From the NCBI GenBank assembly GCA_964420125.1, contig CAYQQQ010000035.1, positions 1 through 35,594 on the forward strand: a stretch of 35,594 bases of DNA, written 5' to 3'. Positions 24,417 through 32,701 of the stretch are shown here, one piece after another (the stretch's first letter is position 1; the number at the start of each line of letters is the position of its first letter). The notes under the pieces are model-generated. The model searched no databases. It had not been told where the DNA came from and saw only the letters and a list, made by a program, of their open reading frames with translations. Both the position numbers and the translations under genes were made by a program. The stretch comes from CAYQQQ01 sp964420125 (GTDB lineage: Bacteria; Actinomycetota; Acidimicrobiia; Acidimicrobiales; Microtrichaceae).

Positions 24417-24455
24417 CCGAGCCGACCGGATGAACATCGTAAAGGCTGGCCACGG

Positions 24456-25106
24456 ATGCAGAGCGATCCCACCCTCGCACCCGCCGACCAGGCCTCCCGC
24501 GACCTGGCTGCCGCCGCCATCCTGCAGACAGCGGACTTCGGCAGCGGCTTCACCGAGACCACGCCGTCCTCGGAGTGGACGCCTACCGAGGACTCCTGCG
24601 CCTACCAGGAGGGCGGTCCGGACGAGCTGCTCGGCGCCGGGGCGACCAAGAACGGTCCGACGGTGCAGCTCACCGACCAGGCGGCCTACGCCTACTCCCG
24701 CGCCTACGTCTTCCCCACCGAGGCCGACGCCGTGGCCTGGGTGGGCATCGCCGCCACCGACGCCTGGTCCGACTGCTTCCTCGAGAGCTACCAGGAGCTC
24801 CAGGACGAATATGTCACAGAGGTGCAGATGAGCGTCGAGACCCGCGAGCACGAGCTACTGGGTCAGGACGGGTTCGAGGCGGTCGCCCGCTTCTTCGGTC
24901 GTGACGGCTCGGACCAGGTCGTTCTCGACGTCATCAAGGAGGTGTACCGGCTCGGCAACGTCGTGATCGTGACCACCCACGAGAACTCCGCCATGGGTGA
25001 GGCCGGCCGGCAGCTCGACGACGGCCACTACCTTGCGCTCAGCGCCGCCTGGAACCGGGTGAACGCCATGTCGTCCGGAGGGGCCCCCGCCTCCTCCGGC
25101 GGCTGA
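24456..25106 (+). CDS. Hypothetical 216-residue protein, possible sensor-type domain
   Basis: I do not recognise this protein with confidence. It is acidic and mixed alpha/beta, with two Cys (48 and 107) that could pair, a central stretch AYSRAYVFPTEADAVAWV and the strand RLGNVVIVTTHE. The order resembles extracellular sensor domains of the PknH C-terminal type, but there is no signal peptide or lipobox, and no in-frame start lies further upstream before the SRPBCC stop. The C-terminus is Ser/Gly-rich (SSGGAPASSGG). The start at 24456 is supported by AAAGG with a 10-nt spacing. It may act in the cytoplasm, or its export signal may have been lost. Confidence 0.75.
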   Translation: MQSDPTLAPADQASRDLAAAAILQTADFGSGFTETTPSSEWTPTEDSCAYQEGGPDELLGAGATKNGPTVQLTDQAAYAYSRAYVFPTEADAVAWVGIAATDAWSDCFLESYQELQDEYVTEVQMSVETREHELLGQDGFEAVARFFGRDGSDQVVLDVIKEVYRLGNVVIVTTHENSAMGEAGRQLDDGHYLALSAAWNRVNAMSSGGAPASSGG

Positions 25107-25251
25107 AGCGTCCCGACCCGAAGCGATCCTCAGCTTGCGGGCGGCGTTGCGGTTGCTCCCAGCTCCCTCGGGTCCCGTCTTCAGGTTGGTCCGAGAGCGT
25201 GTGGGTCGTGCCCCGGAACCGCCGGGACACGACCACTCCCGAGGAGATGAG

Positions 25252-25659
25252 ATGAACACCATCCACAAGGCATTCGCCGGAGCGGCGCTCGTCGGCACCG
25301 CGCTGGTCGGAGGGGCGATCGGCGCCTCCATGGTCGGCACCGCCTCCGCACAGGAGGGCGACACCTCGACCACCACCGTGATCGAGGACCAGACGGCCGA
25401 CGCTCCCGAGCGCGACGGCGCGCCGGCGGGCCCGCACAGCGCCGACGGGATCACCGAGGAGGAGCTCACCGGTGACACCGCCGACAAGGTGACCGCCGCC
25501 GCAGAGGCGGCGGTCGAGGGCGGCACCGTCGAGCGGGTCGAGACCGACGCCGAGGGCGCCGCCTACGAGGCCCACGTCACCACCGCCGAGGGTGAACGGG
25601 TCACCGTCAAGCTCGACGAGTCCTTCGCCGTCACCAGCGTGGACGAGGGCGACTGCTGA
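25252..25659 (+). CDS. Small secreted PepSY-like protein
   Basis: The 135-residue protein has a clear signal peptide (MNTIHK, hydrophobic Ala/Gly/Val stretch, cleavage after TASA near residue 30). An acidic Thr-rich linker follows, then one PepSY-like domain (about 75-133; DKVTAAAEAAVEGGTVERVE then YEAHVTTAEGERVTVKLDESF). PepSY domains are linked to protease inhibition or to extracytoplasmic regulation. The protein is very acidic and ends in a single Cys. The start is firm, with GAGGAGATGAG before the ATG. In the 145-bp upstream gap I see a repeated TTGCGG but no convincing -10. Confidence 0.88.
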   Translation: MNTIHKAFAGAALVGTALVGGAIGASMVGTASAQEGDTSTTTVIEDQTADAPERDGAPAGPHSADGITEEELTGDTADKVTAAAEAAVEGGTVERVETDAEGAAYEAHVTTAEGERVTVKLDESFAVTSVDEGDC

Positions 25660-25716
25660 ACTCGTCGTCGACCGGTGACGCAGGGTCGGACTACCTACCT
25701 GACGGTCAGCTGGCGC

Positions 25717-26733
25717 TCAGCCCCCACCGACCTCCTGGGTCTGGATCGCTGCGGCGGGTCCCTCCGAGGTGGTCACCACGGCGTCGCCCGTGGGGCTGAG
25801 CGCCACCGCTTCCCCCTGTGGCTGCAGGGGCAGCGCGTCGACGCACGGCACGCCCGCCAGAGCCTCGGTGATCGTGGCGCCCGGCTCTTTCGGGAACCGC
25901 AGCACCCGGTCGTAGGTGCGCAAGGCCACCCAGGTCCCGTCCGCGCTCACCGACCCCCCGGTGAGCATCTGAAGACCGAGGCCCGTGACCGTCACCTCGC
26001 CTGCGGCCTCCAAGCTCACGCTGCCGCCCTCCGGACCGGGTCGGAACCGGAACGACTCGGCGCGGGGAGCGAAGGTCTTGGCCACGACCACCACCTCGCC
26101 GGTGTCGGGATCGACCAGGAGCGACTCCGCGTCCCGGGCGATCCCGTCGGGGTAGGTGAGGTCGAAGCGGGTCACCTCGTCGAGGGTCCCGCTCGCCGGC
26201 TCGCCGGCATCCGAGCGCACCGCCGGCTCCGGCGCCCGGTAGACGGTGATGCCCGAGCGGGTGCCGGGATTGTCCCCGATGTCGCCGAGATAGAGATAGG
26301 AGGCCCCTGGATCTGGACCTGGGCCGACCGCCATGTCCTCCCAGTCGATCGCGTCGGCGTCGGCGAGGACGAAGGACCCCAGCGGCCGCCCGTCCATGGT
26401 CATCGCCACCACGCGGGCCGTGTCGCCGGAGTCGTTGTGGGTGAAGAGCACCCCGGGTGAGCGCACACCCAGCGCCAGACCCGATGCCTCGGTGAGGGAG
26501 GGGTCCGCCATGGTGCCGGTTGTGACGGCCGGCCCCAGGGGCACACATCCCGGCCCGTTCGGCGTAGGCGATGCGGTGGTCGTCGTGGTGGTGGTGGTGG
26601 TGAGTTGCTCAACCCCGGTGACCGGGCCGACCACCTGGCCGCGCACCGAGGCGTCGCCCGCCGTGCAACCCGCGAGCGCGACGAGCGCCGACATGGCGGC
26701 CACCGACACCAGCGGCGCCACCCTCCGAACCAT
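25717..26733 (-). CDS. Lipoprotein with a beta-propeller-like domain
   Basis: The 338-residue protein has a lipobox (ALAGC, Cys23), then a nine-Thr tract (about 45-53) acting as a spacer. The mature domain repeats a WD/NHL-like strand pattern: EASGLALGVRSPGVLFTHND, DWEDMAVGPG, YLGDIGDNPG, DAESLLVDPDTGEVVVVAK and SVSADGTWVALRTYDRVLRF. This matches six-bladed propellers of the NHL/esterase-like kind, which often bind ligands or hydrolyse phosphodiesters; here the role is unknown. The ATG at 26733 lies 8 bp after the stop of the 60-residue membrane protein gene, so the two form an operon. The Thr tract is a GT-rich microsatellite-like run at about 26575-26605. Confidence 0.85.
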   Translation of the reverse strand: MVRRVAPLVSVAAMSALVALAGCTAGDASVRGQVVGPVTGVEQLTTTTTTTTTASPTPNGPGCVPLGPAVTTGTMADPSLTEASGLALGVRSPGVLFTHNDSGDTARVVAMTMDGRPLGSFVLADADAIDWEDMAVGPGPDPGASYLYLGDIGDNPGTRSGITVYRAPEPAVRSDAGEPASGTLDEVTRFDLTYPDGIARDAESLLVDPDTGEVVVVAKTFAPRAESFRFRPGPEGGSVSLEAAGEVTVTGLGLQMLTGGSVSADGTWVALRTYDRVLRFPKEPGATITEALAGVPCVDALPLQPQGEAVALSPTGDAVVTTSEGPAAAIQTQEVGGG

Positions 26734-26741
26734 CGCCGTGT

Positions 26742-26924
26742 TCAACGGTTCACGGCGTCGAACACCTCGTAGACCATCCAGGCCGGCCAGAAGATGCCCT
26801 GGATGACAGCGAGGACGTACTCCCAGAAGGAATCGGCCTGCTGCCAGAACCACACCCAGGCGCCGAAGACGCCCAGTCCGTAGATCGCACCGCCTCCGGC
26901 GTACGCCGGGCTGCTATCGCTCAT
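26742..26924 (-). CDS. 60-residue Trp-rich small membrane protein
   Basis: The small protein has two hydrophobic segments (about 11-27 and 34-53) and six Trp residues (23, 25, 27, 34, 46 and 49). The sequence ends VYEVFDAVNR. GGGAGG lies before the ATG at 26924, and the propeller lipoprotein gene begins 8 bp after the stop. Short Trp-rich proteins of this shape are found in other actinobacteria, but no function is known to me. It may anchor or chaperone the lipoprotein. Confidence 0.8.
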   Translation of the reverse strand: MSDSSPAYAGGGAIYGLGVFGAWVWFWQQADSFWEYVLAVIQGIFWPAWMVYEVFDAVNR

Positions 26925-27040
26925 CACGGACCTCCCGTAGTGGTCGCCCGTCGTCCGGCCGACCCGACGCTCTGGCATCACCAGCGAACCCAGGCGCTGC
27001 CGGAGCGCAGGCGTTGCCCAGCTCGTCGGGCGATCTTCCC

Positions 27041-27070
27041 TTGTTCTGGGCGAGCTGCCGACCTTGTACT
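27041..27070 (+). promoter_or_regulatory. Possible promoter of the LamG protein gene
   Basis: TTGTTC (27041-27046), an 18-bp spacer and TGTACT (27065-27070) form a fair -35/-10 pair about 70 bp before the ATG at 27140. The 215-bp region also serves the divergent 60-residue protein gene. Confidence 0.3.
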
Positions 27071-27139
27071 CGCCGGCCGAGGGTGAGAGTCTACGCGCGT
27101 CGCACGGCTGGCTCTGCACGAGGCGAAGGGAGGCGCCAC

Positions 27140-30100
27140 ATGCGCCCACACAACAAGTTCGTTGGACGAAGGACCGCCCTTCTCGCCGTGGCCCTCGTCG
27201 CTGCGATGATCGTACCGATCATCCCCGCCACCGCAGGGGCGGCGATCGTGACGGCCGACTCCGAGGTCACCTACAAGGAGTACTGGGCACCGCATCCGAA
27301 CAACTTCGTGGGGGGTTGCGAGGAACACGGGCTCTACGTGGGCACCGGCACCTGGTTCATCGAACCTGGTCCGTGCACGCGGACCATCACCCTCAACATC
27401 CCGGACAACTTCTCCACCTCCCTGCGCGCGGAGCTGTACCTCGACCTCTGGCGCAACCATGACTCACCGTCGGCGCGGTTCAGGATCAACGGTGGACCGG
27501 AGAAGAACCCCAACGTCGGATCGGACTGGAGCAGAACCCCTATCGTGATGCCCGTCGCCTTGTCCGAGCTCCGCCAAGGTGCGAACACCTTCTCCTTCAC
27601 CGCCACCGGAGGCCGCCGTTGGCACCTCCATGACCTCATGGTGAGGGTGTACCACGACAGCGGGCACCCCTTGGTGGCCGGCTCGGGAAGCGACGTGACA
27701 CCTCCCACCGGTTCGCTGACCTCCGTGGCCGGCATGAACCCCGGCTCGGGCGGCACCATCGCCGCCGACAGCAACCAGGTGGCCCTCGCCGCCACAGCGT
27801 CCGGCGGTGACGTCAAGTTCGTGGAGTTCCACGCCAAGTACGAGGGCTTCGACGTCGACAACGACGGCGTGACCAACGAGTGGCATGCCATCACCCGCAC
27901 GAACTTCCAGCCTGGAGGCATGCCGTCGAAAGAAGGGTCGAAGTCCACGATCCCGGCCGAGGGCGGCACTGCCGGGCACCCGGGCACCGACGCCACATCG
28001 CCCTACTCGGTGAACTGGGACGTGCGATCGGTGGTGAGCCAGAACGGAGTGAGATTCAAGACACGGATCGTGGACAACAGCTACAACGTGCGGGAGGCGG
28101 CCGGAGGCGTGAGCGCGCCCTTCAACCTCAGCCGCTCGTACCCGACCGAGGCATACCGCATCAGCAACTTCGAAGATGCCGCCCTCAACGCAGCCACGCC
28201 ACCTGCAGCCCCGACCCAGCCCCGGTCGGTGAACCGGTACATCACACTTCCCAGCATGTCCGGGGTCACGAAGGCCTACATGCAGGCCAACTACTGGCAG
28301 AACCCCTTCGTGTCATGGAACGGGAACCCGACGTTCAAGGCCTTCGAGTCCGGCGAGGACGTGTGGAAGCCCTCGGTTCGACAGCTCTCGGTGTCACAGC
28401 TGGTCGCAGGATCGAACACGATCACCTATTCCTACAACTCTGCGCAGATCAGCTTCGGGCAGTTCATCGAGAAGCCGGGGCCATACATCGTCTTGCACAG
28501 GACGGGTTCGTCGTCGGGCTCCGCACCGGCGATCGGCTCCCAGCCACAGACTCGCACCGTGGCGGCAGGGCAGACCGCGAGCTTCTCGGTCTCTGCGACC
28601 GGCACAGCGCCGCTCTCGTACCAGTGGCAGCGCGATGGTGCCAACATCCCAGGCGCCACGTCGAGCGCCTACACCACCCCGGCGACGGGTACCGCCGACA
28701 ACGGCGCTCGGTTCCGGGTGATCGTGACCAACTCCCTGGGTCAGGCGGTGAGCACGGAGGCGACACTCGTGGTGGCCGGCACCGGTTCCGCACAAGGGCC
28801 CTGGTTCGACGCAACCCGACGGTTCCGGATTCCCGTGACGATGAGCGCGGGTTCCTCTGCCCTGACCGACCACACGATCGAGACCGCGGTCGACTTCACC
28901 TCCCTCATGACCGGCACAGGTCTACCGGGGAGCCTGGATGCCGGCACGCTCCGAGTGGTCGAGGTGGATGGTGCCGGCAACGTCATCGACGACGCAGTAC
29001 CACATCAGTTCGATCCGGCAGCCGGCTACTCCGCCGCTACCAAGGCCGTCGGGGAGATCGCGATCCTCGCCGAGGGCACGACCGCGCCGAACTCGTCCAG
29101 GGTGTTCCACCTGTACTGGGACCAGCAGGGAGGCTCGGCTGCCCCGGTGCCCACGCCGACGGCCCTGACGGTCACCGACGACGTCCAGGACGAGGGCCAG
29201 GCCAGCATCCGGGTCGCCGCACCAGGTGCCACGTGGTACTACCACAAGCAAGGCGGTGGCTTCTCCAGCCTGGTCGACGCCTCGGGGCGAGACTGGATCT
29301 CGTACAACCTCAACGCCGGTTCCGCTGGCCAGTACCGCGGTATCCCGAATGCCGTGTACCCCGAGGGCCACTTCCATCCCGGGGCCACATCTTCTCAGAC
29401 CGTGCTCGAGCACGCCGGGCCGGTGCGCGCCGTCGTCCGAACCAGCTCGTTGGACGGCAAGTGGGAGATGCGCTGGGAGATCACCGCCTCCCACGCCGAG
29501 GGGACCATGCTTCGCGCGCCGAAGGCCTTCTGGTTCCTCTATGAGGGCACTCCCGGCGGCGAGATCGATCCCACCGCCGACCAGATCACCCGATCGAACG
29601 GGAGCGTGACGACGCTCTCGCAATCCTGGACCGGCGACCTCACCGCCGACGAGTGGGTCGGCTTCACGGACACCGCCGACGGACGCAGCCTGTACCTCGC
29701 CAACCAACAGAACGACAGCGACACCGATTCCCACTACCTCATGGAGAACAACATGACGGTGTTCGGTTTCGGACGGTCAGGCGTCAACAGCTATCTGACC
29801 AATCCACCTCGATCGTTCAGCGTCGGCCTCAGCTCCGACACCTCCCACAGCGCGCTCCAAGCCCGCGTTCGGTCGTCGATGGGTCCGACCGATGCCGTCC
29901 CTGGCGCTGCGTCGCTCATGGCCGCAGACACTCCCCCGAGCATCGTCACGGATCCCCAGGACTCCACGGCGATGGTCGGACAGACAGCCGACTTCACGGT
30001 GGTCGCGTCTGGAACTTCACCACTCACCTTTCAGTGGCGCCGCAACGGCGCCCCCATCTCGGGGGCAGACACACCCACGTACACCACGCCCCCGACTTCG

Positions 30101-31561
30101 CTGGCCGATGACGGCGCCATCTTCGATGTCGTGGTGACCAACGCCTTCGGGCAGGACACCAGCGCACCGGCAGCCCTCGAAGTCGTCGAGGGAGTCCCGC
30201 GTGTGTCGGAGGGTCTGGTGGCGTTGTACGACTTCGACGAAGGTGCGGGTTCGTCTGTCGGCGACTCCTCCGCTGTGGGTACCTCGCTGCCCTTGACGGT
30301 GACGGATCCCGCCCGGGTCTCATGGGTGCCCGGCGGGCTTCGGATCAACCAGGCGACGCGGATCGAGTCCACCGGGGCGGCCACGAAGGTGATCGACGGT
30401 GCCAAGACCTCATCAGCGGTGACCCTCGAGGCCTGGATCAAGCCTGACAACGTCACCCAGTCAGGCCCCGCGCGCATCGTGTCGATCTCCAAGGACCCAT
30501 GGTCGAGGGACATCGAGCTCGACCAGTCAGGCTCCCAGTACGTAGGCCGTGTCCGCACCTCCGCCTCGGCCACCAACGAGATGACCGCACCAGGCGCCAC
30601 GACGGCACTGACCCACGTCGTGTTCACCAGGGACAGCTCCGGCACCACACGCGTGTACATCAACGGAGAGCTGAAGGGAACCGCCACCACCTCCGGCAAC
30701 CTGGGCACATGGGACTCGACCATGAAGCTCGTTCTCGGCAACGTCCCCGCACCCAACGCCCGCCCCTGGCTCGGCGAGCTCCACCTCGTGGCCTTCTACG
30801 GCCGCGCCCTCAACACCACCGAGATCAACCAGAACCACCAAGCTGGACCCAACGCCACCGACGCTCCTCCGCCACCGCCACCGCCCCCGCCACCCGGATC
30901 GCGTGTGTCGGAGGGTCTGGTGGCGTTGTACGACTTCGACGAAGGTGCGGGTTCGTCTGTCGGCGACTCCTCCGCTGTGGGTACCTCGCTGCCCTTGACG
31001 GTGACGGATCCCGCCCGGGTCTCATGGGTGCCCGGCGGGCTTCGGATCAACCAGGCGACGCGGATCGAGTCCACCGGGGCGGCCACGAAGGTGATCGACG
31101 GTGCCAAGACCTCATCAGCGGTGACCCTCGAGGCCTGGATCAAGCCTGACAACGTCACCCAGTCAGGCCCCGCGCGCATCGTGTCGATCTCCAAGGACCC
31201 ATGGTCGAGGGACATCGAGCTCGACCAGTCAGGCTCCCAGTACGTAGGCCGTGTCCGCACCTCCGCCTCGGCCACCAACGAGATGACCGCACCAGGCGCC
31301 ACGACGGCACTGACCCACGTCGTGTTCACCAGGGACAGCTCCGGCACCACACGCGTGTACATCAACGGAGAGCTGAAGGGAACCGCCACCACCTCCGGCA
31401 ACCTGGGCACATGGGACTCGACCATGAAGCTCGTTCTCGGCAACGTCCCCGCACCCAACGCCCGCCCCTGGCTCGGCGAGCTCCACCTCGTGGCCTTCTA
31501 CGGCCGCGCCCTCAACACCACCGAGATCAACCAGAACCACCAAGCCGGACCCAACGGCTGA
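27140..31561 (+). CDS. Large secreted multidomain protein with two Ig-like and two LamG domains
   Basis: The 1473-residue protein has a signal peptide (about 1-35, TAGAA cleavage region). An N-terminal beta-rich region (about 40-190) and a segment with the calcium-loop-like DVDNDGVTNEW near 238 follow. Ig-like domain 1 spans about 461-548, then a beta-sandwich region (about 550-925) opens GPWFDATRRFRIPV. Ig-like domain 2 spans about 932-1017. Two LamG/concanavalin-like domains (about 1021-1238 and 1255-1472) are joined by a 10-Pro linker. The LamG domains are identical in protein sequence. No catalytic motif, sortase signal or C-terminal anchor is seen, so it is probably a secreted or loosely attached carbohydrate- or matrix-binding protein. 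GGGAGG precedes the ATG at 27140. Its codon use looks less GC-biased than its neighbours'. Confidence 0.93.
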   Translation: MRPHNKFVGRRTALLAVALVAAMIVPIIPATAGAAIVTADSEVTYKEYWAPHPNNFVGGCEEHGLYVGTGTWFIEPGPCTRTITLNIPDNFSTSLRAELYLDLWRNHDSPSARFRINGGPEKNPNVGSDWSRTPIVMPVALSELRQGANTFSFTATGGRRWHLHDLMVRVYHDSGHPLVAGSGSDVTPPTGSLTSVAGMNPGSGGTIAADSNQVALAATASGGDVKFVEFHAKYEGFDVDNDGVTNEWHAITRTNFQPGGMPSKEGSKSTIPAEGGTAGHPGTDATSPYSVNWDVRSVVSQNGVRFKTRIVDNSYNVREAAGGVSAPFNLSRSYPTEAYRISNFEDAALNAATPPAAPTQPRSVNRYITLPSMSGVTKAYMQANYWQNPFVSWNGNPTFKAFESGEDVWKPSVRQLSVSQLVAGSNTITYSYNSAQISFGQFIEKPGPYIVLHRTGSSSGSAPAIGSQPQTRTVAAGQTASFSVSATGTAPLSYQWQRDGANIPGATSSAYTTPATGTADNGARFRVIVTNSLGQAVSTEATLVVAGTGSAQGPWFDATRRFRIPVTMSAGSSALTDHTIETAVDFTSLMTGTGLPGSLDAGTLRVVEVDGAGNVIDDAVPHQFDPAAGYSAATKAVGEIAILAEGTTAPNSSRVFHLYWDQQGGSAAPVPTPTALTVTDDVQDEGQASIRVAAPGATWYYHKQGGGFSSLVDASGRDWISYNLNAGSAGQYRGIPNAVYPEGHFHPGATSSQTVLEHAGPVRAVVRTSSLDGKWEMRWEITASHAEGTMLRAPKAFWFLYEGTPGGEIDPTADQITRSNGSVTTLSQSWTGDLTADEWVGFTDTADGRSLYLANQQNDSDTDSHYLMENNMTVFGFGRSGVNSYLTNPPRSFSVGLSSDTSHSALQARVRSSMGPTDAVPGAASLMAADTPPSIVTDPQDSTAMVGQTADFTVVASGTSPLTFQWRRNGAPISGADTPTYTTPPTSLADDGAIFDVVVTNAFGQDTSAPAALEVVEGVPRVSEGLVALYDFDEGAGSSVGDSSAVGTSLPLTVTDPARVSWVPGGLRINQATRIESTGAATKVIDGAKTSSAVTLEAWIKPDNVTQSGPARIVSISKDPWSRDIELDQSGSQYVGRVRTSASATNEMTAPGATTALTHVVFTRDSSGTTRVYINGELKGTATTSGNLGTWDSTMKLVLGNVPAPNARPWLGELHLVAFYGRALNTTEINQNHQAGPNATDAPPPPPPPPPPGSRVSEGLVALYDFDEGAGSSVGDSSAVGTSLPLTVTDPARVSWVPGGLRINQATRIESTGAATKVIDGAKTSSAVTLEAWIKPDNVTQSGPARIVSISKDPWSRDIELDQSGSQYVGRVRTSASATNEMTAPGATTALTHVVFTRDSSGTTRVYINGELKGTATTSGNLGTWDSTMKLVLGNVPAPNARPWLGELHLVAFYGRALNTTEINQNHQAGPNG
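30198..31556 (+). repeat. 657-bp direct repeat encoding the two LamG domains
   Basis: Copy 1 (30198-30854) and copy 2 (30900-31556) are offset by 702 bp. By eye they differ at one base only (T at 30844, C at 31546), a silent change. A 45-bp Pro-rich linker separates them. Confidence 0.93.
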
Positions 31562-31637
31562 CCGGCTTCAGCAGGTCGAATCCGAGCCCTGGACGATCGA
31601 CTCCGACGTCGGTGAACCGGCTTCGGCATCCGCTGCA

Positions 31638-32639
31638 TCACCGACCGGTGGCGCTGAAGTGCATGAGATCGGGTGACGACCACTGCCCTCCCCAGCTCCA
31701 ACCGATCTCGGCGAAGGCGGTGGTCACGACGTCACCGGCGACGACCATCCCCGGCCGCACGTTCGCACGGTCGAGGTAGGCGGAGGCCAGCTCCGGCAGC
31801 ACCAGGTCACCCCGCCGGTAGGGGTTGTGGAAGGGGTTGAGGTCGATGGCCGTGCCGTAGGTGTGGGCCGACCAGGAACCGCCCTGGCGAACCGGCCGGC
31901 AGACGAAGGCCGCGGTGTTGTTGCCGTCGCCGGTGGGCGGTGCGTCGAGATCCGCGCCGGTCACCAGACGCATCTGCTCGATCGGGAAACGCGCCTCGTG
32001 GAGACGGGCGAACACCCACACCACCGCCTCGGCCACGTCACGGTGCACCACCAGCTCCCCGGTGTGATGAACGCCGTCGAAGCCCCAGAAGGCGAGCGTG
32101 AGGTACCGGAGGTCCTCCGTCGCGACCGGGCAGCCGCTCTGCCAGGTGCCGGCCATCCGCTGGAGGACCTGGTCGTCGAGGGGCGAGATCGTGCTGTGGA
32201 AGTCCGCCGTCGGCGGGGCGGGGAGCTCGCTCGCGGTCGGGAGCCGCCGGTCCACCAGCGGCGCAGGGGTCGGGAGCACCTGGCCGAACCCGTCGGGTCG
32301 CAGCGCCAACGCGGTGGCGCCGACGTCCCAGGCCGGCGCGACGGTCGTGCTCGGCGCGGCGGTCGTGGCGGAGCCGGTGGTCGTGGTGGAGGTGGCATCG
32401 GGAGAGGGATCCTCGGATCCAAGAGTGAGCGAGCTCGGCGAACGGGAGTCCTGGGAACCGTCCTGGCCGCCCTGGGGTGCCGAGACGTCGCCGCCACCGC
32501 AGCCGGGGGCGAACGCCACCACGGCGGCGATGCTCCAGGTGAGCGCGGCGACGGCCGGCCGTCGCGATCTCCGTCGCTCACGGCCGACTCCACGGAACGA
32601 CCTCTGGACGTGGACGACGACAGGGCATAGTGTGAACAC
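31638..32639 (-). CDS. M15-family D-Ala-D-Ala carboxypeptidase-like lipoprotein
   Basis: The 333-residue product has a long basic N-region, a hydrophobic stretch and a lipobox-like APGC (Cys47), then a Thr/Ser/Pro-rich spacer. The C-terminal domain carries the M15 zinc motif SAHTYGTAID (His259, Asp266) and MHFS (His327), the VanY/DdpX-type pattern SxHxxGxAxD...HF. Such enzymes cut D-Ala-D-Ala or related bonds in peptidoglycan; the catalytic Glu near 200-250 is not obvious to me. Start choice is uncertain: GTG at 32639 is the only downstream start before the hydrophobic core, while ATG at 32726 would add 29 residues across the neighbour's leader. It diverges from the duplicated-half lipoprotein gene. 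Confidence 0.87.
   Translation of the reverse strand: MFTLCPVVVHVQRSFRGVGRERRRSRRPAVAALTWSIAAVVAFAPGCGGGDVSAPQGGQDGSQDSRSPSSLTLGSEDPSPDATSTTTTGSATTAAPSTTVAPAWDVGATALALRPDGFGQVLPTPAPLVDRRLPTASELPAPPTADFHSTISPLDDQVLQRMAGTWQSGCPVATEDLRYLTLAFWGFDGVHHTGELVVHRDVAEAVVWVFARLHEARFPIEQMRLVTGADLDAPPTGDGNNTAAFVCRPVRQGGSWSAHTYGTAIDLNPFHNPYRRGDLVLPELASAYLDRANVRPGMVVAGDVVTTAFAEIGWSWGGQWSSPDLMHFSATGR
32605..32633 (+). promoter_or_regulatory. Promoter candidate of the duplicated-half lipoprotein gene
   Basis: TGGACG (32605-32610), a 17-bp spacer and TAGTGT (32628-32633) form a good -35/-10 pair, giving a leader of about 60 nt. It overlaps the likely start region of the divergent M15 gene. Confidence 0.45.
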
Positions 32640-32701
32640 CGTTAACTGATGGCTGTTGGTCGGGGGCAGGGCGAACCGACCGATCCAAAGGGGGGATTGC
32701 C

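Noticed and set aside
30031..31458. Identical antisense frames inside the two LamG copies
   Set aside because: Their identity only reflects the DNA duplication; no start signal or domain is seen.
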